DNA of 64,000 bases, taken from positions 1-64,000 of the forward strand of contig NZ_FONG01000014.1 in NCBI RefSeq assembly GCF_900112845.1. The letters run 5' to 3'. Each line of letters starts with the position of its first letter. The first letter of the stretch is position 1. Under the pieces are notes generated by a model. The model was not told the DNA's origin and searched no databases. It worked only from the letters and a program-made list of their open reading frames with translations. The stretch comes from Actinacidiphila alni. GTDB taxonomy: Bacteria > Actinomycetota > Actinomycetes > Streptomycetales > Streptomycetaceae. Below are positions 58,185 through 64,000 of the stretch, piece after piece. A program made the position numbers and the translations under genes.

Positions 58185-58588
58185 TTGATGTCAGCATTCT
58201 CGCGAGGAGGGGTGGTCAGTACCTTGCCGAGCTGGCCGACCAGCTGCTGCATGCGGAAGGTGATCTCCGCGAGGTCGGCGTCGGGCGACGCGGAGACGGC
58301 CAGATAGGCGCCCTCGCCGGCCGCGATCAGGAAGACCCAGCCGTGGTCGAACTCCACCAGGGTCTGCCGCCAGGACTGCGGGGCCTGTCCGCCGCCGACG
58401 AATTCACCGACGGTGCGACTGAGCGACTGCATGCCGCTCATCGCGGCGGCGACGGTGTCGGCGTGGTCCCGGCCGACGTCCTTGGAGCGGGCCATCAGCA
58501 GGCCGTCGGCCGACACCAGGATCGCGTGCCGGGCCTCGGGCACCTCGAGCGCGCTGTCGAGCATCCACGAGAGGTCTTTCCCGGTCAC
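58181..58588 (-). CDS. cvnB: roadblock/LC7 protein CvnB
   Basis: 135 residues from GTG 58588, overlapping cvnA by 4 bp. Roadblock fold: LDSALEVPEARHAILVSADGLLMARSKD (quoted as HAILVSADGLLMA), MQSLSRTVGEFVGGG, and the final LVGQLGKVLTTPP. In relatives it acts as regulator of the CvnD GTPase, like MglB on MglA. Confidence 0.94.
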   Translation of the reverse strand: MTGKDLSWMLDSALEVPEARHAILVSADGLLMARSKDVGRDHADTVAAAMSGMQSLSRTVGEFVGGGQAPQSWRQTLVEFDHGWVFLIAAGEGAYLAVSASPDADLAEITFRMQQLVGQLGKVLTTPPRENADIN

Positions 58589-59814
58589 TGGGCGTCCTGC
58601 CCTTCGCTGCTCGCGTTGACGGAGTCGACGCCGTTGATGCCGCTGATGCCGTTGCCGCCCCTGGTCCCGTTGCCGCCGACGCCGTTCACCGAGCGGCGGC
58701 CGGACAGGGTGCCGCGCTGGAAGGCGCCCATCCGGGAGGCGGCCTCGACGCTGTCGCGGACCGGCTCGGGGGCCGGCGCCGCTCTCTCCTCGGCGCGGTC
58801 CTCGGCCGTGGGCACTATCGAGATCGGGTGCCGGAAGCGGCGCCGCTTGGGCAGTCCGCCGAAGGTGGTCGCCTGCACCGGCGGCTCGGGTTCGGTCTCC
58901 GCCGCCACCGGCTCGGACTCGTCTCCCACGGCGGGGGTCTCCTCGGGCTCGATGGTGGTGGTGAGGAGTTCGTCGGGGAGCAGCAGGACGGCGCGGACGC
59001 CGCCGTACGGGGAAGTGGAATCCACCGAGACGCTGAATCCGTAACGGGTGGCGAGGACGCCGATCACCGCGAAGCCGAATTGCGGCGGATTTCCGAGGCC
59101 GGAAACACCGGGGGTGACCCGGCCGGTGAGGAGATCGCCCGCCAGGGTTTTCTCCTCGTCGCTCATGCCGACACCGGCGTCGTCGACGACGATGCAGACG
59201 CCTTTCGGCACGGGCTGGATATTGATCTCGATCGACGTTTCCGGCGCGGAATAGCTGGTGGCGTTGTCGAGGAGTTCGGAAAGCGCGAGGGCCACCGGTT
59301 CGACGGCCCGGCTGACGACCGCGAAATTGCTCTGCGAGCGGATTTCCACGCGGGTGAAGTGCCGGATACGGCCTTTCGCGCTGCGCACCACGTCGTAGAC
59401 GGAGGCGGCGTTCTTGCGGCGGCCGAGCCAGCCGTCGCACAGGACCGCGATGGACTGCGCGCGCCGGGTGAACTGAGCGTTGCCGTGGTCGACGTCCAGC
59501 AGGCCCTTGAGGGCCGCGTGCTCGCCGTTCTCCCGCTGGAGCTTGGCGATCGCCACCTGCTGCTCGCCCGCGAGGCCCTGGAGGGTCCGCATCGCGGCCT
59601 TCAGCACGCTCTTGGTGCCCTCCTCGGCCCGCCGCATGGCCTCGTCCACGATCTGCTCGCGGCCGGCTTCCAGGGAGGCGCGGCGTGCCGACTGCTCGGC
59701 CAGCGCCGCTCGTAGCTTCGCATTCGTTTTCCTGCCCATCGCTATCGCGGTCGCGGCGACAGGAGTACCTGCGATCAGGCCCCAAAGTGCTGGATCATGT
59801 AAGTAGGACGTCAT
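58585..59814 (-). CDS. cvnA: histidine-kinase-like sensor CvnA
   Basis: 409 residues from ATG 59814. A short N-terminal membrane helix (ALWGLIAGTPVAATAIAMG) and coiled coil (about 25-90) replace an ordinary sensor. The HATPase domain shows N box SELLDNATSYSAPETS, G1 VVDDAGVGMSDEE and GLGNPPQFGFAVIGVLATRYG. No H-box or receiver domain, as usual for CvnA, which is thought not to phosphorylate a response regulator. The C-terminus (300-409) is disordered and ends with NG repeats. First gene of the conservon. Confidence 0.93.
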   Translation of the reverse strand: MTSYLHDPALWGLIAGTPVAATAIAMGRKTNAKLRAALAEQSARRASLEAGREQIVDEAMRRAEEGTKSVLKAAMRTLQGLAGEQQVAIAKLQRENGEHAALKGLLDVDHGNAQFTRRAQSIAVLCDGWLGRRKNAASVYDVVRSAKGRIRHFTRVEIRSQSNFAVVSRAVEPVALALSELLDNATSYSAPETSIEINIQPVPKGVCIVVDDAGVGMSDEEKTLAGDLLTGRVTPGVSGLGNPPQFGFAVIGVLATRYGFSVSVDSTSPYGGVRAVLLLPDELLTTTIEPEETPAVGDESEPVAAETEPEPPVQATTFGGLPKRRRFRHPISIVPTAEDRAEERAAPAPEPVRDSVEAASRMGAFQRGTLSGRRSVNGVGGNGTRGGNGISGINGVDSVNASSEGQDAQ

Positions 59815-60033
59815 GAGGCTCTCTTCGGGCGAGGGGCCGCCATTTGCGGAATCTCTTTCAAATCCGAACAAAATTGCGGAACACTTGCGCATGACACTTG
59901 CCAAGCGATGCGAGCCTAGCAGCCTGTGTGACGGCCGGTACCACGGATTCCTGTTCTCCTACCGGCATCTGACGGTAATTAAACAATGCCCCGTTTTGGC
60001 ACCGTATTGTCGGGGTTTGCCCGGAGCGTACCG

Positions 60034-60076
60034 AACAAAAAGACGGCACCCCCGGCAGGACCGGGGATGCCGTCTT
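60034..60076 (-). terminator. groEL2 intrinsic terminator
   Basis: Stem 60040-60055 with 60061-60076 (15 of 16 pairs, one C/A mismatch), 5-nt loop, with a run of A on the plus strand (60034-60041) giving a U-tract on the minus-strand transcript. A clean canonical terminator 46 bp after the groEL2 stop. Confidence 0.92.
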
Positions 60077-60121
60077 CGTGGTCTCGCTGACCCTGTCCGG
60101 CCCTCGCGGGCCGGGGCCGGA

Positions 60122-61747
60122 TCAGAAGTCCATGTCACCGCCGGGCATGCCGCCCGGAGCACCGGCCGGGGCGGCCTTCTCCGGCTTGTCGGCGATGACC
60201 GCTTCGGTGGTGAGGAAGAGCGCGGCGATGGAGGCCGCGTTCTGCAGCGCGGAGCGCGTGACCTTCGCCGGGTCGATGATGCCCTCGGCGATCATGTCGA
60301 CGTACTCGCCGGACGCGGCGTTCAGGCCGTGGCCGACGGGCAGGTTGCGCACCTTCTCCACGATGACGCCGCCCTCGAGGCCGCCGTTGACGGCGATCTG
60401 CTTGAGCGGGGCCTCCAGCGCGAGCTTCACGGCGTTGGCGCCGGTCGCCTCGTCGCCGTCCAGCTCCAGCTTCTCGAAGACCGCGGACGCCTGGAGCAGG
60501 GCCACGCCACCGCCGGCGACGATGCCCTCTTCCACGGCGGCCTTGGCGTTGCGCACCGCGTCCTCGATGCGGTGCTTGCGCTCCTTGAGCTCGACCTCGG
60601 TGGCGGCACCGGCCTTGATGACGGCCACGCCGCCGGCCAGCTTCGCCAGGCGCTCCTGGAGCTTCTCGCGGTCGTAGTCGGAGTCGCTGTTCTCGATCTC
60701 GGCGCGGATCTGGTTGACCCGGCCGGCGACCTGCTCGCTGTCACCGGCGCCGTCGACGATGGTCGTCTCGTCCTTGGTGATGACCACGGTACGGGCGCGG
60801 CCGAGCAGGTCCAGGCCCGCGTTCTCCAGCTTGAGGCCGACCTCCTCGGAGATGACCGTGCCACCGGTGAGGATGGCGATGTCGCCGAGCATGGCCTTGC
60901 GGCGGTCGCCGAAGCCCGGGGCCTTGACGGCGACGGACTTGAAGGTGCCGCGGATCTTGTTGACCACCAGGGTCGACAGGGCCTCGCCCTCGACGTCCTC
61001 GGCGATGATCAGCAGCGGCTTGCCGGACTGCATGACCTTCTCCAGCAGCGGGAGCAGGTCCTTCACCGCGGAGATCTTGGAGTTGACGATCAGGATGTAC
61101 GGGTCGTCGAGCGACGCCTCCATCCGCTCCAGGTCGGTGGCGAAGTAGGCGGAGATGAAGCCCTTGTCGAAGCGCATGCCCTCGGTGAGCTCGAGCTCGA
61201 GCCCGAAGGTCTGCGACTCCTCGACGGTGATGACGCCTTCCTTGCCGACCTTGTCCATGGCCTCGGCGATCAGCTCGCCGATCTGGGTGTCGGCGGCGGA
61301 GATGGAGGCGGTGGAAGCGATCTGCTCCTTGGTCTCCACGTCCTTGGCCTGCTCCAGCAGGGCGGCGGAGACGGCCTCGACGGCCTTCTCGATGCCGCGC
61401 TTGAGGGCCATCGGGTTGGCGCCGGCCGCGACATTGCGCAGGCCCTCGCGGACCAGGGCCTGGGCCAGCACGGTCGCGGTGGTGGTGCCGTCACCGGCGA
61501 CGTCGTCGGTCTTCTTGGCGACTTCCTTGACCAGCTCGGCGCCGATCTTCTCGTACGGGTCCTCCAGCTCGATCTCCTTGGCGATGGAGACACCATCGTT
61601 GGTGATCGTGGGGGCGCCCCACTTCTTCTCAAGGACGACGTTGCGGCCCTTGGGGCCGAGGGTGACCTTGACGGCGTCGGCGAGCTGGTTCATCCCGCGC
61701 TCGAGACCGCGCCGTGCCTCCTCGTCGAACGCGATGATCTTTGCCAT
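60122..61747 (-). CDS. groEL2: chaperonin GroEL (second copy type, no groES upstream)
   Basis: 541 residues from ATG 61747. Full 60-kDa chaperonin: MAKIIAFDEEARRGLERGMN start, GPKGRNVVLEKKWGAPTITNDG (in part), AGDGTTTATVLAQALV, EGMRFDKGFIS, and a C-terminus AGAPGGMPGGDMDF. Gly/Met-rich tail. No groES precedes it, and it is monocistronic with its own CIRCE-controlled promoter, matching groEL2 of other Streptomyces. Confidence 0.98.
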   Translation of the reverse strand: MAKIIAFDEEARRGLERGMNQLADAVKVTLGPKGRNVVLEKKWGAPTITNDGVSIAKEIELEDPYEKIGAELVKEVAKKTDDVAGDGTTTATVLAQALVREGLRNVAAGANPMALKRGIEKAVEAVSAALLEQAKDVETKEQIASTASISAADTQIGELIAEAMDKVGKEGVITVEESQTFGLELELTEGMRFDKGFISAYFATDLERMEASLDDPYILIVNSKISAVKDLLPLLEKVMQSGKPLLIIAEDVEGEALSTLVVNKIRGTFKSVAVKAPGFGDRRKAMLGDIAILTGGTVISEEVGLKLENAGLDLLGRARTVVITKDETTIVDGAGDSEQVAGRVNQIRAEIENSDSDYDREKLQERLAKLAGGVAVIKAGAATEVELKERKHRIEDAVRNAKAAVEEGIVAGGGVALLQASAVFEKLELDGDEATGANAVKLALEAPLKQIAVNGGLEGGVIVEKVRNLPVGHGLNAASGEYVDMIAEGIIDPAKVTRSALQNAASIAALFLTTEAVIADKPEKAAPAGAPGGMPGGDMDF

Positions 61748-61887
61748 GTGAAGTGTCCTCCGCGGACTGGGTTTCCCCGCCGGAAGCGAGGGGCGACGGC
61801 TCGGACCGTGTGGCGCCCGCGACGGACGGCCTGCCGTGTCCACCGGTTCCTTCCCGGTGTCCCGGCGGGCCTCACCGACCCGGTCCT

Positions 61888-61914
61888 TCAGCACTCTCAC
61901 GCGGAGAGTGCTAA
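61888..61914. promoter_or_regulatory. CIRCE operator 1 (HrcA site)
   Basis: TCAGCACTC - N9 - GAGTGCTAA, one mismatch from the consensus TTAGCACTC-N9-GAGTGCTAA. It is the promoter-distal of the two copies and lies between the -10 element and the groEL2 start. Confidence 0.95.
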
Positions 61915-61920
61915 CGCCAA

Positions 61921-61949
61921 TGATTAGCACTCGACCCCATCGAGTGCAA
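61921..61949 (-). promoter_or_regulatory. groEL2 promoter
   Basis: On the minus strand, -35 TTGCAC (61949-61944), 17-bp spacer, -10 TAATCA (61926-61921). The -35, spacer and part of the -10 coincide with CIRCE 2, so HrcA binding directly blocks RNA polymerase. Confidence 0.85.
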
Positions 61950-61950
61950 G
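61924..61950. promoter_or_regulatory. CIRCE operator 2 (HrcA site)
   Basis: TTAGCACTC - N9 (61933-61941) - GAGTGCAAG. Left half is perfect and the right half differs at two positions. Overlaps the promoter and lies 9 bp from CIRCE 1. Confidence 0.93.
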
Positions 61951-62024
61951 CGCCTGTGGACAACTCCGGGGCCGGTACGGGGGGATTTGGTTCGCGCGCG
62001 CCCGCGCGTACCCGAGGCTTCCGG

Positions 62025-62071
62025 ACGCACGAAGGGCCCGTCCCCCTCGGAGGTACGGACCCTAGGTGCGT
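62025..62071 (-). terminator. terminator of the short cold-shock gene
   Basis: ACGCAC (62025-62030) with GTGCGT (62066-62071) and AGGGCCCG (62033-62040) with CGGACCCT (62056-62063), one mismatch, 15-nt loop. It lies 38 bp after the cold-shock gene stop codon. Confidence 0.75.
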
Positions 62072-62108
62072 GAGTGCGTCGCTTCGGTCGCCGAGCGCGC
62101 CCGCGCCG

Positions 62109-62315
62109 TCAGGCGGTGGCCAGCCGGACCATGTCCGCCTGCGGCCCCTTCTGACCCTGCGAGATCTCGAACTCGACCCGCTGGCCTTCTTCGAGGGTGC
62201 GGTAACCGTCCATCTGAATCGCGCTGTAGTGGACGAAGACATCCGCACCACCGTCGACCGCGATGAAGCCGTAGCCCTTCTCCGCGTTGAACCACTTGAC
62301 GGTGCCCTGAGCCAT
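62109..62315 (-). CDS. cold-shock protein (CspA type)
   Basis: 68 residues. Canonical single OB fold: MAQGTVKWFNAEKGYGFIAVDGGADVFVHY contains RNP1 KGYGFI and RNP2 DVFVHY, then EGQRVEFEISQGQKGPQADMV. Binds single-stranded RNA/DNA and acts as RNA chaperone. It is upstream of groEL2 on the same strand but ends in its own terminator. Upstream (62316-62716) is a long leader or promoter region. Confidence 0.97.
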   Translation of the reverse strand: MAQGTVKWFNAEKGYGFIAVDGGADVFVHYSAIQMDGYRTLEEGQRVEFEISQGQKGPQADMVRLATA

Positions 62316-62716
62316 TCCTAACTCCCCTATTACTGGCCCTATCGCGGCCCCGCACTCCGCGGGTCCGGGTCAGACCTCACCTCCGGGAAGGCCCCTTACG
62401 TGGGACAGGGGACCCCTGGCGGTGTGCGCCGGAACGCGTCGACCGCGGCTGAATGTATCTGCACGGATGCCCTCTGCAACAGGTCAATCGGACGAGAATT
62501 CGGGGACCGATCCATCGGAAATAGCCCGGAAAAAGGCATTATGGCGGGGCATCCCGGACCGGACATAGGCCGCATCGGCGACAATCCGAACGTGAATTTG
62601 GCGATAAACCGCCGCACCGACCGTCGCGGGCGGCAACTTGCCCGTGGCAACCGTACAACGCTTCAACTACCGCCCCGGACACGGGCCGCCCGCCGCCGTT
62701 CCCGTCACGGAATGCG
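62316..62716. other. gene-free stretch upstream of the cold-shock gene
   Basis: About 400 bp with lower G/C than the flanks around 62480-62640. Short frames exist on both strands (for instance one of 60 codons on the minus strand, 62666-62484) but show no codon bias or ribosome site. It most likely holds the cold-shock promoter and 5' leader. No specific motif is assigned. Confidence 0.5.
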
Positions 62717-62755
62717 CCGTGCCCCGCCCACCCGAAATGGGTGGACGGGGCACGG
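62717..62755 (-). terminator. terminator after the cysO/thrC unit
   Basis: 17-bp arms 62717-62733 and 62739-62755 with a single C/A mismatch and a GAAAT loop, 28 bp after the stop of the sulfur-carrier gene. Confidence 0.88.
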
Positions 62756-62783
62756 ATGCGCAGGTCGGGTCGGACGGAATGGA

Positions 62784-63059
62784 TCAGCCGCCGGCGACCG
62801 CCGGAATGATCGAAACACTCGCGCCGTCCGGCACCGCGGTGGCGAGACCGTCGGAAAAGCGCACATCGTCGTCGTTGACATAGACGTTCACGAAACGACG
62901 GAGTTTTCCGGTGTCGTCGAGAACACGCGCGGAAATGCCCGCGTGATTGTTCTCCAGCGACTCGATGACCTCGGCCAGGGTGCCGCCCTCGGCGGGCACC
63001 TCGGCCTGGCCGCCGGTGTAGGTGCGCAGGATGGTGGGGATACGTACGGAAGCACTCAT
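62784..63059 (-). CDS. CysO-type ubiquitin-like sulfur carrier (MoaD/ThiS family)
   Basis: 91 residues. Beta-grasp fold SVRIPTILRTYTGGQAEV, RVLDDTGKLRRFVNVYVNDDDVRF, then SIIPAVAGG: the C-terminal Gly-Gly (90-91) is the site of thiocarboxylate formation. Closest by sequence to mycobacterial CysO, used in cysteine synthesis with Mec and CysM, though those genes are not adjacent. The ATG overlaps the upstream thrC stop by 4 bp. Confidence 0.93.
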   Translation of the reverse strand: MSASVRIPTILRTYTGGQAEVPAEGGTLAEVIESLENNHAGISARVLDDTGKLRRFVNVYVNDDDVRFSDGLATAVPDGASVSIIPAVAGG

Positions 63060-64000
63060 GCGAGGCCAGCCTCTCGGAACGCGTCAAGGGTCGGGCGGAT
63101 GATGGCGGTCGGACCGGTGGTCGGCGCCACCGCGTCCAGGGTCTTGAGGCCGTCGCCGGTGTTGAGCACGACGGTCTCGGCGGCCGGGTCGAGCTGCCCG
63201 GTCTCGATCAGCTTCTTCAGTACGCCCACGGTCACCCCGCCCGCGGTCTCCGCGAAGATCCCCTCGGTGCGGGCGAGCAGCTTGATCGCGTCCACGATCT
63301 GCTCGTCGTCCACGTCCTCGACCGCGCCCCCGGTGCGCCGCGTGATGTCCAGCACGTACGGGCCGTCCGCCGGATTGCCGATCGCCAGCGACTTGGCGAT
63401 GGTGTCCGGCTTCACCGGCCGTACGACGTCGTGCCCGGCCTTGTACGCCGCCGAGACCGGCGAGCAGCCCTCGGCCTGCGCCCCGTAGATCTTGTACGGC
63501 TTGTCCTCGACCAGGCCGAGCTTGATCAGCTCCTGGAGGCCCTTGTCGATCTTGGTGAGCTGGGAGCCCGAGGCGATCGGGATCACCAGGTTGTCCGGGA
63601 TCCGCCAGCCGAGCTGCTCGCAGATCTCGTACGCCAGGGTCTTGGAGCCCTCGCCGTAGTACGGCCGCAGATTGACGTTGACGAAACCCCAGCCCTCGCC
63701 GACCGGGTCGCCGATCAGCTCGGAGCAGAAACGGTTCACGTCGTCGTACGAGCCCTCGATGCCGACCAGTTCGCCGCCGTAGACCGCGGCCATCACGACC
63801 TTGCCCTGCTCCAGGTCGTGCGGGATGAAGACGCAGGAACGGAAGCCCGCGCGGGCGGCCGCGGCGCCCACCGCGCCCGCGAGATTGCCGGTGGAGGAGC
63901 AGGACAGTGTGGTGAGGCCGAAGGTGCGGGCGGCCTCCAGGGCGATGGCCACGACCCGGTCCTTGAAGGAGTGCGTCGGGTTGCCGGAGTCGTCCTTGAC
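63056..64000 (-). CDS. thrC: threonine synthase (5' part outside window)
   Basis: 315 visible codons; the N-terminus is beyond the right edge. PLP enzyme converting O-phosphohomoserine to threonine. The PLP lysine is in NPTHSFKDR (63985-63959 region), followed by LSCSSTGNLAGAVGAAAARAG, the GSQLTKIDKGLQEL strand, and the GYVLDITRRTGG/GIFAETAGGVTVG segments. Coupled to the sulfur carrier by a 4-bp overlap, as in several Streptomyces. Confidence 0.96.
   Translation of the reverse strand, partial: VKDDSGNPTHSFKDRVVAIALEAARTFGLTTLSCSSTGNLAGAVGAAAARAGFRSCVFIPHDLEQGKVVMAAVYGGELVGIEGSYDDVNRFCSELIGDPVGEGWGFVNVNLRPYYGEGSKTLAYEICEQLGWRIPDNLVIPIASGSQLTKIDKGLQELIKLGLVEDKPYKIYGAQAEGCSPVSAAYKAGHDVVRPVKPDTIAKSLAIGNPADGPYVLDITRRTGGAVEDVDDEQIVDAIKLLARTEGIFAETAGGVTVGVLKKLIETGQLDPAAETVVLNTGDGLKTLDAVAPTTGPTAIIRPTLDAFREAGLA

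Noticed and set aside
62484..62666. 60-codon minus-strand frame upstream of the cold-shock gene
   Set aside because: No ribosome site, no codon bias, no recognisable sequence; overlaps the expected promoter/leader.

Overview
The window is a high-GC actinobacterial chromosome segment, almost certainly from Streptomyces or a close relative. The reasons are very strong G/C at third codon positions, many GTG/TTG starts, GGAGG-type ribosome sites, and gene content typical of the Streptomyces core: DmdR1/IdeR-type iron regulator, SerC, futalosine-pathway MqnB and MqnD, a conservon (CvnA-D plus P450s), a GroEL2 without groES, CysO-type carrier and ThrC. From memory, the order resembles the S. coelicolor region SCO4293-SCO4395 read backwards. 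No rRNA, tRNA, CRISPR array, transposase or phage gene was seen.

Layout. 1-3.8 kb: co-directional cassette with a WXG-motif (type VII secretion-like) protein cut by the left edge and three uncharacterised proteins. 3.9-8.4 kb: alpha/beta hydrolase with a putative LexA box, DmdR1, SIS protein, PAS-PAS-GAF-like sensor. 8.4-8.7 kb: an orphan promoter, a 12-codon ORF with a very strong ribosome site and a branched RNA fold, assigned to no neighbouring gene. 8.7-18.1 kb: PdxH, citrate synthase, a D-2-hydroxyglutarate dehydrogenase-like flavo/FeS enzyme divergent from SerC, a secreted beta-propeller protein, SGNH hydrolase, aldo/keto reductase. 18.2-25.7 kb: MarR-MFS-ThpR-small membrane peptide unit, RHH-like protein, purine permease, DUF2530, CtpE-like P-type ATPase. 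25.8-34.1 kb: giant GHKL/sacsin-like protein, DUF3027, MFS exporter, lipoprotein, mqnB-mqnD.

34.2-48 kb: cold-shock-domain protein, HAD phosphatase, HAAS-like membrane protein, an XPB-N/WYL protein and the XPB helicase flanking a VanZ protein and an LPXTG surface stalk, a truncated acetyltransferase, GT87 glycosyltransferase, a HelD-family RNA polymerase-associated ATPase. 48-53.3 kb: AraC-VOC pair, CutC, HD protein, DUF4031, RpiR-MurQ (muropeptide recycling). 53.4-59.8 kb: the conservon on the minus strand (cvnA-B-C-D, an atypical P450 lacking ExxR, a normal P450, an enoyl-CoA hydratase). 60-64 kb: groEL2 with two CIRCE operators, cold-shock protein, CysO-like sulfur carrier overlapping threonine synthase, which runs off the right edge.

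Much of the window is housekeeping. The least explained items are the 8.43-8.69 kb RNA/mini-ORF locus, the WXG cassette, two small unnamed proteins (18.2 and 45.3 kb), several short tandem repeats placed between co-directional genes, and regulatory palindromes in front of marR, the purine permease, rpiR and the hydrolase.
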